Below are positions 7,550-16,766 of a DNA stretch of 25,209 nucleotides, piece by piece. Each line of letters begins with the position of its first letter. The stretch's first letter is position 1. The notes under the pieces were generated by a model, which made no database searches, was not told the DNA's origin, and was given only the letters and a program-made list of their open reading frames with translations. This stretch comes from a virus. The DNA is taken from IMG/VR virus record IMGVR_UViG_3300047095_000126, positions 1 to 25,209 of that record. One strand, written 5' to 3'. Both the position numbers and the translations under genes were made by a program.

Positions 7550-9919
7550 ATGGCTTCCAAGATGTATAACCGCGCCCGTATGACGGTGACGTCAACTGGC
7601 ACTGGATCTCTGAGTTTGGGCGTGGCCGTTGCTGGCTACCAGACATTCTCGTCATCTGGCGCGCAGAACGGCGACACCGTCAGCTATACGATTGAGGACG
7701 GCGTTAAGTGGGAGGTGGGAACCGGCTCGTTTAACTCGGTTGCCGGCACTCTCTCGCGCACGGTTACACAGTCTTTTGATGGCACCACCTACAGCACGTC
7801 GGCGATCAGCGTCTCGACAAGCGCCCAGGTGTATATCACGGCTCTCGCGGCGGATATTGTCGTCAACGGCGGCCCGCTTGGAACGCCCAGCAGCGCGACG
7901 CTGACGAACGCCACCGGCCTGCCTCTTGCCACCGGCGTCACCGGCGCATTGCCGATCGCCAATGGCGGCACGGCTGCGACAGATGCGGCGACGGCTCGCA
8001 CGAACCTCGGCCTCGGTTCGCTTGCTACGCTTTCCAGCATCAACAACAGTAACTGGAGCGGCACTCAGCTTTCTATCAGTAACGGCGGCACGGGAGCTAC
8101 TACAGCCTCTGGCGCACGAACCAATCTTGGCGTTGCTATTGGTAGCGATGTGCAGGCTTGGGATGGCGACTTAGACGCTATTGCTGCGCTTGCTGGAACA
8201 AGTGGTTTACTCAAGAAAACCGCAGCTAACACTTGGACGCTAGATACGACGAGTTACCTAAGTGGTAGCATATCGTTGACGAGTGGCGTCACCGGCACAC
8301 TCCCGGTTGCGAACGGCGGCACCGGCCTCACCTCGTTGACTGCTGGCTACATTCCGTATGGCAATGGGACGGGTGCGTTTAGTTCGAGCGCGAACCTTAC
8401 CACAAATGGCTCAACTCTTACGGCAATCGGTGGTTTCGTCTCAAATACCGGCAGAACAATATCTGGTGGCTCCGGCGGCGCGATTATCTCCTCAAACGGT
8501 ATCAACAACGACATTGTGATGAACGGGCGCACATCCGCCATCACAGGCGGTTGGGCTGGCCTGCGTATTCATCAGGTATATAATCTTGATGGGTTGGCGT
8601 TGGTTGGCGATGCGAGCCAAACCGCAGCTTACATGCGGATTGAGAATAGTTCTGGTGGTAGCGTATTTACTGTTAATAGCGCCGGTAACGTAGGTATTGG
8701 GACGAGTTCGCCCGGCTCTAAACTTACCGTTAACGGCGCATCTGGAACAAACGTCAGCTATGTTGGAACTGCCGCTAATGGAGTTATTGTCGCGCCGTAT
8801 GACAGCGGCGCTCTGTATCATTTAGCTGCAACAACTAATAGCACCATATACTGCACAGGCTCCCAATCGAACATTCCGCTTGCATTATTTACCAACAATG
8901 CAGAGCGTATGCGTATTGATACTAGCGGCAACGTAGGTATCGGGACGAGTTCGCCTGCCGCACAGCTTCATGTTCAAAACGGCGGTGGCAATTCAATAAG
9001 TATCCTAGGGCAATATGGTAGCGGAACCAGAGCGCAAGTTGCGGCATACTCCAACCAAGTGGACATCCGTGCGTATAACGGAACCAACGATATTATGTCG
9101 TTTACGGTTGGCGCATCAGAACGCGCCCGCATCACATCAGCGGGTGAACTGCTGGTTGGGACGACGAGCAACCCAAGTAATTTTAAACTTCTTGTCAATG
9201 GATATATGCGAGACAACAGCGTTGGTGGCGCTGGTGAGGGTATTTATTTATACAGAGGAGACGGCAATCCTTTTGACGTATTTATTAGAAACCAAAGCAG
9301 CACTGGTTTTATTCATACGGCAACATATTATGCTTGGAAAAACTACGCTGGAACCACTGAGTTTGGCCGTTTTGATACCAGCGGAAATTGGCTGGTTGGC
9401 GGAACGACACAATACGCTGGTGCTAGAACCACAACATTTGCATCTGCGAATAATACAAGAGGGTTGTCGGTAGTAAATGCTAATTCAGGTGATGCAGGAA
9501 CTGCGCCTCTTTACATCAGTAAATATGATGCAACTACGACAACGTCGCAGATATTCGTTCAATTTGCGATAAGCAATACATCTGCTGGCTCAGGCCAAAT
9601 CAACGCTAATGGTGCTAATACTGCCGCGTTTGGTTCTTACTCTGATAGACGACTTAAACAGAATATCGTCGATTTGCCCTCGCAGCTATCCAACATTCTC
9701 GCGCTCCGTCCGCGTGAATTTGACTATATCGAAAGTGAAGGCGGTGGCCATCAAATCGGATTTCTCGCGCAGGAAATGCAGCAAGTTTATCCTGACGCCG
9801 TTGGTGAACGCGCAGACGGTATGCTGACTATTACTGCTTGGAGCAAAACAGAAGCCCGTCTTGTAAAAGCCATTCAAGAACTCGCCGCCAAAGTATCAGC
9901 ACTAGAGGCTAAACAATGA
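7550..9919 (+). CDS. Tail fibre with C-terminal S74 self-cleaving chaperone domain
   Basis: 789 residues. The N-terminal ~105 residues ([34 protein letters not shown]) form a common virion-attachment domain. Residues ~110-290 carry repeats of the type [21 protein letters not shown] and [14 protein letters not shown] receptor-facing region with two NVGIGTSSP motifs follows. The last ~92 residues are a Peptidase_S74 intramolecular chaperone, starting at SDRRLKQNI (Ser698, catalytic Ser with the Lys downstream), then [16 protein letters not shown] and a C-terminal coiled coil. In this family the chaperone helps the fibre trimerise and is then cut off at the Ser. Base composition falls visibly between about 8600 and 9650. 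Confidence 0.9.
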   Translation: MASKMYNRARMTVTSTGTGSLSLGVAVAGYQTFSSSGAQNGDTVSYTIEDGVKWEVGTGSFNSVAGTLSRTVTQSFDGTTYSTSAISVSTSAQVYITALAADIVVNGGPLGTPSSATLTNATGLPLATGVTGALPIANGGTAATDAATARTNLGLGSLATLSSINNSNWSGTQLSISNGGTGATTASGARTNLGVAIGSDVQAWDGDLDAIAALAGTSGLLKKTAANTWTLDTTSYLSGSISLTSGVTGTLPVANGGTGLTSLTAGYIPYGNGTGAFSSSANLTTNGSTLTAIGGFVSNTGRTISGGSGGAIISSNGINNDIVMNGRTSAITGGWAGLRIHQVYNLDGLALVGDASQTAAYMRIENSSGGSVFTVNSAGNVGIGTSSPGSKLTVNGASGTNVSYVGTAANGVIVAPYDSGALYHLAATTNSTIYCTGSQSNIPLALFTNNAERMRIDTSGNVGIGTSSPAAQLHVQNGGGNSISILGQYGSGTRAQVAAYSNQVDIRAYNGTNDIMSFTVGASERARITSAGELLVGTTSNPSNFKLLVNGYMRDNSVGGAGEGIYLYRGDGNPFDVFIRNQSSTGFIHTATYYAWKNYAGTTEFGRFDTSGNWLVGGTTQYAGARTTTFASANNTRGLSVVNANSGDAGTAPLYISKYDATTTTSQIFVQFAISNTSAGSGQINANGANTAAFGSYSDRRLKQNIVDLPSQLSNILALRPREFDYIESEGGGHQIGFLAQEMQQVYPDAVGERADGMLTITAWSKTEARLVKAIQELAAKVSALEAKQ
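8687..8955 (+). repeat. Direct repeat within fibre gene (two 26-base copies)
   Basis: The copies at 8687-8712 and 8930-8955 share AACGTAGGTAT-Y-GGGACGAGTTCGCC with one difference and encode NVGIGTSSP. The motif is widespread in S74-type fibres. The near-identity at the DNA level suggests a recent duplication or a recombination point in the fibre. Confidence 0.7.
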
Positions 9920-10248
9920 GCAACACATACACGTGGGTAATCAGCCAACTCGACTGCTACCCTACGCAAAACAACAATACTGACGTTGTGTTCACCGTCC
10001 ACTGGCGTCGTCAGGCGACTGACGGCTCCGGCCACAACGGGGACATATACGGTTCGCAAGCTGTGATGCTTGATCCTGACGCGCCTTTCACGCCGTATGC
10101 CGATTTGACGGAAGCACAGGTTATCGGCTGGCTTGAAGAAGCATTCGGCACCGAAACGCTTGCCGCGCAGGAAGCCGCTCTCGACAAGCAGATTGCGGAT
10201 CAGATCAACCCGCCCGTCGTAAATCCGCCGCTTCCTTGGGTAGCCTGA
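9916..10248 (+). CDS. Tandem paralogue A, small phage protein
   Basis: 110 residues, starting inside the fibre stop (ATGA overlap). It is related to the next gene: both begin NTYxW, share VFxVxWRxxATDG, a GSQ...LDPxxxFTPYxxLT segment, a Trp-containing helix and the ending DQQIAxQI/NPP...LPW. The first ~55 residues look beta-rich, the rest helical. Similar proteins are commonly found next to fibre genes; I recall a DUF7936-like family but cannot confirm it. A fibre-associated or assembly role is inferred. Confidence 0.75.
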   Translation: MSNTYTWVISQLDCYPTQNNNTDVVFTVHWRRQATDGSGHNGDIYGSQAVMLDPDAPFTPYADLTEAQVIGWLEEAFGTETLAAQEAALDKQIADQINPPVVNPPLPWVA

Positions 10249-10574
10249 TGAACACATACGAATGGACGCCTGAGCGTCTTGACGCATACCCGCAGAAAGA
10301 CGGCTTCGATAACGTTGTGTTCGTCGTCTACTGGCGTGTGACTGCCACTGACGGCGAGCATGAGGCGACTGTGTCTGGCTCGCAGATGGTTGAGTTGGAT
10401 CCCGAGGGCGATTTCACACCCTACGACAAGCTGACGAAGGATCAGGTTCTGTCCTGGGTTCAGTCGTCAATGGGGCAGGGCAAGATCGCCGAGATTGAGG
10501 GCTACCTCGATCAGCAGATCGCAAACCAAATTACGCCGCCGGAAGCATCTCCGGCATTACCTTGGGGGAATTGA
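10248..10574 (+). CDS. Tandem paralogue B, small phage protein
   Basis: 108 residues from ATG 10248, which shares a base with the previous stop (TGATG). A longer reading from TTG 10236 is possible, but the ATG start makes the N-terminus MNTYEW align with its neighbour. It has the same plan as paralogue A: VVFVVYWRVTATDG, GSQMVELDPEGDFTPYDKLT, a Trp helix and the C-terminal LPWGN. The stop overlaps the next ATG (TGATG), so all three genes are translationally coupled. Confidence 0.75.
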   Translation: MNTYEWTPERLDAYPQKDGFDNVVFVVYWRVTATDGEHEATVSGSQMVELDPEGDFTPYDKLTKDQVLSWVQSSMGQGKIAEIEGYLDQQIANQITPPEASPALPWGN

Positions 10575-10735
10575 TGGAAGGCCAGGAAATTAACATCAAG
10601 CTGACGGTTGCTCAGTGGAATGTCGTCATGGCGGCTCTTGGCGAACTGCCGCTCAAGGCGAGCATTGATGTTTTCAGCGCGATCCGCGCGCAGGCTGACG
10701 CTGCTATGAAGCCGTCTGAAACTCAGCCCGAGTAA
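10574..10735 (+). CDS. Small phage protein (53 aa)
   Basis: Starts on the last base of the previous stop (TGATG). The protein begins MEGQEINIKLTVAQWNVVMA and ends with an acidic tail. The pattern 'QEINIKLTVAQWNVVMAALGELP' looks like the very short proteins often found in phage tail operons, in which an N-terminal strand leads into one or two helices. Overlapping starts and stops with its neighbour and the continuous frame support it being real despite its size. Function is not recognised. Confidence 0.7.
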   Translation: MEGQEINIKLTVAQWNVVMAALGELPLKASIDVFSAIRAQADAAMKPSETQPE

Positions 10736-10741
10736 TAGCCC

Positions 10742-11671
10742 ATGCTTGGCTTCTCGCCGCTCGCATCAGCGCCCATCGGGGCTACAGCGGCGACGGGAGC
10801 CACCCTCTATCTATCTGCCACTGAGGCTGCGGATACCGCCGCCGTAGCGGTTGATGTCGTCGCGTCGGCGAGCCTTGCTGTCACGGAAGCTGCAGACACA
10901 GCGTCTGTCAGCGTATCGCTTACAGCATCGGCCAGCCTAGACGTCACTGAGGCGACAGACACCGCCTCTGGATCTGTTTCCTCCGTCACGCTCGTCAACC
11001 TACTGGCGACTGAGGCGCAGGATACGGCTTCTGGCTCGGCTCAGATTGATCCGGCTTACGCCGATCTTGCTGCGACTGAGGCGGCTGATACCGCATCAAT
11101 CTCCACGGCGATCGTCGCGTCTGCTGATCTCGCTGTTACCGAGACGCAGGACAGCGCCTCCGGCTCGGCTGACATCGTGGCCGATGTTTCTCTGGTTGCT
11201 ACGGAAGCGCCAGACGTCGCGGCCTTCACGTCGGTAATTCTCAACGACGCTCGGCTCGCCGCTACGGAAGCGCCAGACGTTGCGTCGTTCTCGACGAGCA
11301 TAAACTCTGACGCCGTCCTAAACGCTTCAGAAACGCCCGACAGCGCGTCTGCTGGAATTGTAGTCCAGTGGGCCGTCATACCTGACGGGACGTCTGTATG
11401 GTCGCCGCAGGCCGATGGCGTCGCCACCTGGCAAAGCGTCGCGCCAAGCACGGCTACATGGACGCAGCCCGCCGGCACCATTGCTTACTGGGACAAGATC
11501 AACCCGCCAATGCCGCTGCCTAACATGCAGCCCACGGGCGCGATCGGCGGCGCACCGATTGGCGGCATCGCGACGGCAGACGGCGTTGCTGAGATCTCGG
11601 CTGACGGGCCAGGCGCAGCAGTCTGGACGCCAATCACATCGTCATTCACACCGCAACAACAGGCGGCTTAA
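10742..11671 (+). CDS. Repeat protein with nine ~21-residue units, virion-associated
   Basis: 309 residues. From about residue 22 to 215 there are nine imperfect units of about 21 residues with core L-x-A-T-E-A-x-D-T-A-S, followed by a Ser/Val/Ala strand. They change gradually (ATEAAD, VTEATD, ATEAQD, VTETQD, ATEAPD, ASETPD). The rest (~216-309) has several Trp in similar spacing (VWSPQADGVATWQSV, ATWTQPAGTIAYWDKI, AVWTPI) and a Pro/Gly hinge. It begins MLGFSPLASAPIGATAATGA, which is not a convincing signal peptide. Placement between fibres suggests an extended virion or fibre-linked rod. No family recognised. Confidence 0.75.
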   Translation: MLGFSPLASAPIGATAATGATLYLSATEAADTAAVAVDVVASASLAVTEAADTASVSVSLTASASLDVTEATDTASGSVSSVTLVNLLATEAQDTASGSAQIDPAYADLAATEAADTASISTAIVASADLAVTETQDSASGSADIVADVSLVATEAPDVAAFTSVILNDARLAATEAPDVASFSTSINSDAVLNASETPDSASAGIVVQWAVIPDGTSVWSPQADGVATWQSVAPSTATWTQPAGTIAYWDKINPPMPLPNMQPTGAIGGAPIGGIATADGVAEISADGPGAAVWTPITSSFTPQQQAA

Positions 11672-11674
11672 ATC

Positions 11675-13087
11675 ATGGCTAATACGTTTACCCCGACATA
11701 CAATCTGACAAAGCCTGAGATCGGCTCGGATACGAATGCCTGGGGCGCGCATCTCAACGCCGATCTGGATACGATTGACGCCAACATGGTGTCTCGCATC
11801 CTGACGAGCGCGCAGACGCTGGCGGGCGCGATCAACCTCCCGTCAAACGGTTTGAACGTCGGCTCCGGCCAGTTGCGTGTCACGGGCGGCAATGTCACGG
11901 CCTCCGGTGGCCTGACGGTGTCGGGCGCGACGCTGCTTTCCACGACGCTGACGGTAAGCTCTAACGTCACCTTCCAAGGCGCATTCACGCTGAGCGGCAC
12001 TGGCGCGACGAGCCTGGGCGGCGCGCTGTCAGTCACCGGCGCGACGACGCTGGCCTACAATGGGCTGAATGTCGGTTCTGGGCAGCTGAACTGCACGGGC
12101 GGAAATGTGGCGATGTCCGGCAATTTGCTTGTTTCCGGCTCTATCACGGCAGCCAGTCAGTCGCTCTCCAGCCTGTCGGTGTCCGGCAACATCGCTGGCG
12201 GCAGCCTGAATATCGGCTCAACGCAGCTTGTGGTGTCTGGCGGCAACGTCTCCACCTCCGGCTCTTTCTCTGCCAGCGGCAATATCTCGGCGTCTGGAAC
12301 GCTTTACGCCGGCAGCACCGCGACAATGGCTGGCGCGTTGAATGTCTCTGGATATACGAGCCTGGCGTCTAATGGGTTGAACGTCGGCTCCGGCCAGCTC
12401 TATGTCTCCAGCGGCAATGTGTATGTCGCAAACGCCTTATCCGTTGGCGGCGTGGCGTATCTTGGCGCTGTCTCAACGGGTACGGTTGGCTGCGCCGGCA
12501 TTACATGCACGACGATCAACACGCAGGGCAATACGATCTCTGCAGGAACGATCAGCTGCGGCGCTGTGAATACTAACGGCAACGCGCTTACGTCTGGTTC
12601 TGTCTCGACAGGCAACATTGCCTCGTCTGGTTATGTCACGGCTACAAACTACATGTCGATCGCAAATACGGCGCCTACGCTGTATATGAACGACACCGAT
12701 TACGGGCAGTTTGCGTTCCATAGTAATTCTGGGCTGATCGGTTGCTTGAGAACATCCGGCTCTTGGGCCAGCTACACTGACAACTCCGGTAATTTCACGG
12801 CCACAGGCAACGTCACCGCTTACTCCGACGCCAAGCTCAAAAAGAACGTCGAAACGATCCAGGATCCGATGTCTCTGGTTCGCCGGATGCGCGGCGTGTT
12901 CTATGATCGCATCGAGGATGACAAGGCCGGCGTCGGCGTTATCGCTCAGGAGATGCAGGAGGTTTTGCCACAGGTTGTTCAAACAAACGACGGAACGCTC
13001 AGCGTAGCGTATGGCAATATCTCCGGCGTCCTTATTGAGGCTCTGAAAAATATCGACGCTCGCCTGGCTGCTGTGGAGGCGCGTTAA
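11675..13087 (+). CDS. Second tail fibre with S74 chaperone domain
   Basis: 470 residues. The N-terminus (MANTFTPTYNLTKPEIGSDTNAWG, LNADLDTIDA) is a typical phage fibre attachment domain. The shaft is built from repeats of the form NGLNVGSGQLxVxGGNVxxSGxLxVSG, about four clear copies. The C-terminal ~87 residues are an S74 chaperone: SDAKLKKNV (Ser384 with Lys), GVGVIAQEMQEVLPQVV, then VAYGNISGVLIEALK and a terminal coiled coil. The stop TAA shares its last base with the next ATG. The two fibres differ fully in the shaft, so they probably bind different surface targets or sit at different places. Confidence 0.88.
   Translation: MANTFTPTYNLTKPEIGSDTNAWGAHLNADLDTIDANMVSRILTSAQTLAGAINLPSNGLNVGSGQLRVTGGNVTASGGLTVSGATLLSTTLTVSSNVTFQGAFTLSGTGATSLGGALSVTGATTLAYNGLNVGSGQLNCTGGNVAMSGNLLVSGSITAASQSLSSLSVSGNIAGGSLNIGSTQLVVSGGNVSTSGSFSASGNISASGTLYAGSTATMAGALNVSGYTSLASNGLNVGSGQLYVSSGNVYVANALSVGGVAYLGAVSTGTVGCAGITCTTINTQGNTISAGTISCGAVNTNGNALTSGSVSTGNIASSGYVTATNYMSIANTAPTLYMNDTDYGQFAFHSNSGLIGCLRTSGSWASYTDNSGNFTATGNVTAYSDAKLKKNVETIQDPMSLVRRMRGVFYDRIEDDKAGVGVIAQEMQEVLPQVVQTNDGTLSVAYGNISGVLIEALKNIDARLAAVEAR
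11849..12424 (+). repeat. Shaft-encoding tandem repeats in the second fibre
   Basis: Four imperfect units with the core 'TTGAACGTCGGCTCCGG' or variants occur near 11850, 12060, 12205 and 12372, each followed by the GGCGGCAATGT-type segment. The first and fourth are nearly identical over the core. They encode NGLNVGSGQLxV..GGNV. Confidence 0.65.
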
Positions 13088-13767
13088 TGACGCTCCCGAC
13101 GTCTGGCCCGATTTCAATCGGAGCGATAAATTCTGAGTTTGGGCTTGGAAATAGCATTGGAACCTATCGCGGCGTCAGATGGTTCAAAGACGACAATTCT
13201 CGCGGATATTTTGATGGCGCGTCCGGCAATATGGCTCCTACGGATATGTCGGAGTTTTACGGGACGCGATCATCAATACCCGTGTCCCCGTCAGGGCCGA
13301 CAGCACAAAGCAACGGATCAACCTACACGATCCCGTTCTATAACAAGCTCACGATAGTAATCACTGGCGCTCAAGCTGGCGGCAAAGGGCCAAATGGCTG
13401 GAACGGCGAGGGCAATTATCCGACGCCAGGCTCGGATGGGAACGCGGGCGGCGGCTCATCTTTTGGATCATTTAGCGTTAGTGGAGGATCGCCTAATTCT
13501 GGTTTGGGTGGTGTTAGAACGATTATCTATGACGCCAACAGTAACACAACCAGCGACAATGGATCTGTAACCAGCGGTTGCCCATTAAAAGGCGCTACGT
13601 TTGCCGTTTCCGTAGGTAGTGGTGGCGGCGGAGGTAGGGGTGGTTACAACCGCGTGTATCGAGATTTCCCCTCCCCATTCGATTATCTTGATGGCTGGTA
13701 CAACGAAGATAACGCAAATTTTGGCAGCACAGGCGCAAATGGCTCTGTCACCGTAAAGGTTGAATAG
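13087..13767 (+). CDS. Gly-rich tail adhesin-like protein
   Basis: 226 residues, coupled to the fibre by TAATG. The N-terminal ~60 residues (PISIGAINSEFG, then YRGVRWFKDDNSRGYF and PTDMSEFYGT) match the conserved start of many small phage tail proteins. The rest is rich in Gly, Ser and Asn with runs such as GNAGGGSSFGSF and GSGGGGGRGGYN. It resembles the Gly-rich adhesins of T-even type fibres, where variable loops between Gly strands contact the receptor. Role as receptor-binding tip is inferred. Confidence 0.7.
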   Translation: MTLPTSGPISIGAINSEFGLGNSIGTYRGVRWFKDDNSRGYFDGASGNMAPTDMSEFYGTRSSIPVSPSGPTAQSNGSTYTIPFYNKLTIVITGAQAGGKGPNGWNGEGNYPTPGSDGNAGGGSSFGSFSVSGGSPNSGLGGVRTIIYDANSNTTSDNGSVTSGCPLKGATFAVSVGSGGGGGRGGYNRVYRDFPSPFDYLDGWYNEDNANFGSTGANGSVTVKVE

Positions 13768-14121
13768 ATGATAGAGGAACTTATCTCCCGCGTCTTTGCA
13801 ACTCGCAACGCTGTCCATCTCGCCCACTGGGCGGAAACCTCTGGCTTTCGCCACAAGGTTCTCGGCAAGTTCTATGACAGACTGATCGACAAGGTGGACA
13901 CCATTGTTGAGGCGCACCAGGGCGCATACGGCCTGATCGGCGACGTTAAGCAGCAGACGGTGGATCCAGACGAGATCGCTGAGCATATCGCTGCCGAGGC
14001 GAAATGGATCGACAAAAACCGCGATAATATCGCTGGCAACATCCGAGCGATCTCAAATCTCGTTGATGATCTCGTCGATGAATATCTGACGACGCACTAC
14101 AAGCTGACGAAGCTCTCTTAA
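13768..14121 (+). CDS. DUF5856-like helical phage protein
   Basis: 117 residues starting right after the previous stop. The protein is all helical: [43 protein letters not shown] covers residues ~13-55 and carries His and Glu residues spaced like a ferritin/Dps-like four-helix bundle. I recall similar proteins (DUF5856) in T4-like and other phages. Whether metal is bound cannot be told from sequence alone. It breaks up the tail genes, so it may be virion-associated or simply carried along. Confidence 0.6.
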   Translation: MIEELISRVFATRNAVHLAHWAETSGFRHKVLGKFYDRLIDKVDTIVEAHQGAYGLIGDVKQQTVDPDEIAEHIAAEAKWIDKNRDNIAGNIRAISNLVDDLVDEYLTTHYKLTKLS

Positions 14122-14132
14122 AGGATACTGCA

Positions 14133-16154
14133 TTGCCCTTTGTCCCGATGAGGGTGCAGCCTGGCGTCGTTCGTCAGGCAACGCCTTACGACGTCCCTAA
14201 CACCTGGTGGGACACCTCAAATGTGCGCTGGCTGTCTGGCGCCATGATGCCGATTGGTGGATCAACCCGCATCACGCAGCAGGCGCAGTCTGCTAAGATC
14301 CGTGGCCTGTTCCAGTGGCGTGACAGCTCGTCTCGTGAGTGGACGGCGATCGGGACTGAGACAGGCATCCAAGTTCTGTTTGGCGTTCTCAATGATGTGA
14401 CGCCGTCAAACTTTGTCTCCATGCTGTCGATCGCCGGCGGCGGTTACGGCACCCTGATATATGGCGATCAGTCGCCTATCTGGGATCCGTTTGGCACGAC
14501 GGTGAACACGTCCAGCATTGTCACTGTATCTATTGCGTCTCCCGGTGTCGTGACGTGGGCCGGGCATGGATTAACCACGGACGACGTCATCAAGTTCACG
14601 CTGTCAGGTGGTGGCGCGCTACCTACTGGGCTTGATGTCAACACCCCGTATTATGTCATCCCAGTGGATGCAAATACGTTCCGGCTCTGCGGGCCTTCGA
14701 CTGTCACCGGCTCAATCTCCGGCACGACGCTGACGGTGTCGGCAGTCTCTAGCGGCACTCTGGCTGTCGGAGATTTCATCAACGGCACCGGCGTCACCGG
14801 CGGCACCTACATCACCGCCCTTGGCACGGGATCCGGCGGCACTGGCACCTACATTGTCAATACATCGCAGACGGTATCCAGCACGACGATCACGGCGATC
14901 GGCAAGAACAAGACGGCGATCAATACAAGCGGATCCTCCAGCCCGACGATTACCGCCTCTCAGATTGTCGGCCAGGATACATACGGCAGGCAGCGCAATT
15001 ACAACCCGCCGATCTTCCGAAAGCCCGATCACTGGACGTTTGCGTCGTTCGGGCAGGATCTTCTGTCTGTTTGCTCCTCGGATGGCCGACTGCTCCACCT
15101 GGCTCCGACGAATACCAACGTCCCGCCTATGGACGTCCCGTCGAATGCTCCGACAGGCAATTACGCCGTGGCTGTCACGGCTGAGCGCGCCGTCATGCTT
15201 ATGGGCGCAGGCGGCAATCCGCGCCGCATAGCCTGGAGCGATTTCGAGAACTACAACGGCTGGACGTTCAACACGCAGACGGGCCAGGCCGGCTATATTG
15301 ATCTGGAAGCAACCTCTCCAATTATCACCGGCGTTCGCGTCAAAGAGGGCATCCTTGTCCTGACGCAGCACGAATGCTTTCTGGTTCGCTATGTTGGCGC
15401 TCCGTATTTCTATGGCGCTGAAAAGCTCGGCACGACGACGTTCTCGGCTCCAAATGCGATCGCTTCTGGCGGCTCGTCAACGGTTTGGTTCGGACAGTCT
15501 GGCTTCTGGCGTTACGACGGCGGCGCGATCCGGCAGATCCAATGCCCGATGTTCGGCGACATCAAGAACAACTACGATCCGCTGTATGGGAACTATCGCG
15601 CGCACATGCACGAGAGCGGCGTCTTTCCTGAGTTCTGGTTTGAATACCCGGATCTGAATGCGCCGGACGGCGAGTGCAACAACTATGTGATCTGGAATTA
15701 CGCCGACAATATCTGGATCCGAGGCCAGCGTCAGAGGACTGCGGCGGTTGGCGCGAATACTGCGGCTTACCCGATTGCGGCTGGTATTGATAACTATGTC
15801 TACCAGCAGGAGGACGGCTGGCTAGAGAATGGCGCAAGCCGCGTCGGCAGCGTCTGGGCTGAGACGTCTATTCTGGATTTCGGGCAGGGCGATCAAAACA
15901 TCGACATCAACCAGGCGCTGGTGTCTACCGATCCCGATAGCGTCGGCACCAACTACCAGATCAAGTTCTACTCTCGCTATGCCCCGACGCAGACAGAGAC
16001 GCTCTACGGCCCGTATGTGCCGAGGGTGGATGGCTACACTGACACGCGCGTGACGGGCAAAGACGTTCGCCTGCGGGTGGAGGCGACGAGCGACAACTAT
16101 TGGAGCGTCGGCCAGATCCGGTTTGATGTCGTCAAGGGTGGAGGCACTCGATGA
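14133..16154 (+). CDS. Large tail protein, nozzle-like
   Basis: 673 residues from TTG 14133, preceded by AAAGGAT at good spacing. The start [42 protein letters not shown] is the standard opening of a widespread podovirus protein of this length in alphaproteobacterial and marine phages. The body is beta-rich with [20 protein letters not shown] and a FWFEYPDL segment, like a beta-propeller tail tube or nozzle. A Ser/Thr/Gly insert (~195-255) has low complexity. The nozzle role is inferred from length, beta content and gene order. The stop overlaps the next ATG. Confidence 0.65.
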   Translation: MPFVPMRVQPGVVRQATPYDVPNTWWDTSNVRWLSGAMMPIGGSTRITQQAQSAKIRGLFQWRDSSSREWTAIGTETGIQVLFGVLNDVTPSNFVSMLSIAGGGYGTLIYGDQSPIWDPFGTTVNTSSIVTVSIASPGVVTWAGHGLTTDDVIKFTLSGGGALPTGLDVNTPYYVIPVDANTFRLCGPSTVTGSISGTTLTVSAVSSGTLAVGDFINGTGVTGGTYITALGTGSGGTGTYIVNTSQTVSSTTITAIGKNKTAINTSGSSSPTITASQIVGQDTYGRQRNYNPPIFRKPDHWTFASFGQDLLSVCSSDGRLLHLAPTNTNVPPMDVPSNAPTGNYAVAVTAERAVMLMGAGGNPRRIAWSDFENYNGWTFNTQTGQAGYIDLEATSPIITGVRVKEGILVLTQHECFLVRYVGAPYFYGAEKLGTTTFSAPNAIASGGSSTVWFGQSGFWRYDGGAIRQIQCPMFGDIKNNYDPLYGNYRAHMHESGVFPEFWFEYPDLNAPDGECNNYVIWNYADNIWIRGQRQRTAAVGANTAAYPIAAGIDNYVYQQEDGWLENGASRVGSVWAETSILDFGQGDQNIDINQALVSTDPDSVGTNYQIKFYSRYAPTQTETLYGPYVPRVDGYTDTRVTGKDVRLRVEATSDNYWSVGQIRFDVVKGGGTR

Positions 16155-16402
16155 CGACGCCGACAAAACCGACAGCCTTCCCATCTTTTGGCGCGGCTCC
16201 TCAAAAATACGACGCGATCTGGATGACGGCGTTCCTGTCTCAGCTTGCACGTCGCATTGGCCTGCTCGCCGGCCCGAATATCATCCAGCCACAGATCCTG
16301 CTGCAGGCTCCTAACGGCACCGTTTACGAGGTGACTGTTGACAACTCAGGCACACTCACAACCACAGTCGCAACTCGTGGCGTCGTCCAGCCGCCGATGT
16401 GA
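16151..16402 (+). CDS. Small phage protein (83 aa)
   Basis: Coupled to the nozzle-like gene by ATGA. It has a Pro-rich start, one amphipathic helix ([22 protein letters not shown], ~20-41), then two strands ([18 protein letters not shown]). No family recognised. A role in virion assembly is inferred from its position only. The next gene probably starts within its 3' end. Confidence 0.7.
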   Translation: MTTPTKPTAFPSFGAAPQKYDAIWMTAFLSQLARRIGLLAGPNIIQPQILLQAPNGTVYEVTVDNSGTLTTTVATRGVVQPPM

Positions 16403-16766
16403 AAGTCTCCCGGCGCTTTTCGACAAGGCGCTCAAGATCGGCGGGAATACGCACACCAGAGAGGACATCGCCGAAGGCATCAAGCTCGGGCGTTTCCAAT
16501 ACTGGGGCGACGACGAGTGCTGTGTAGTAACAGAAATTGTCGCATACCCCAGATGCCAGAAGCTACATCTGTTTATAGCCGCTGGAAATCTTCAGCGGCT
16601 TTTTGATGTGTATCTGCCGAAGGTGAAGGCCTTCGCTAGAGAACACGGCTGCGTCTCATTAACCAGCGTTTCGCGCAAAGGCTTCCTGAAGCGCTTTCCT
16701 GCAGTTGGCTTCAAGCCAAAATGCGTCACGTTTGAACTAGATCTCAAGGACGGCGAAAATGTCTAA
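16377..16766 (+). CDS. Acetyltransferase-like (GNAT-like) phage protein
   Basis: About 129 residues from GTG 16377; TTG 16338 is an alternative that adds 13 residues. Either start overlaps the previous gene, and there is no clear ribosome site, so translation is probably coupled. The body reads [32 protein letters not shown], then WGDDECCVVTEIVAYPRCQKLHLFIAAGN, then a helix and a final strand. I recall this type from podovirus tail/internal gene clusters, where it is annotated as GNAT-like. The Cys-Cys pair is unusual. No acetyl-CoA binding motif is clear, so activity is uncertain. The stop overlaps the next gene by eight bases. Confidence 0.6.
   Translation: MASSSRRCESLPALFDKALKIGGNTHTREDIAEGIKLGRFQYWGDDECCVVTEIVAYPRCQKLHLFIAAGNLQRLFDVYLPKVKAFAREHGCVSLTSVSRKGFLKRFPAVGFKPKCVTFELDLKDGENV

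Noticed and set aside
10742-11671. CRISPR-like array
   Set aside because: The repeats are imperfect, keep the reading frame, have period ~63 bases and change gradually. They are protein repeats, not conserved repeats with unique spacers.
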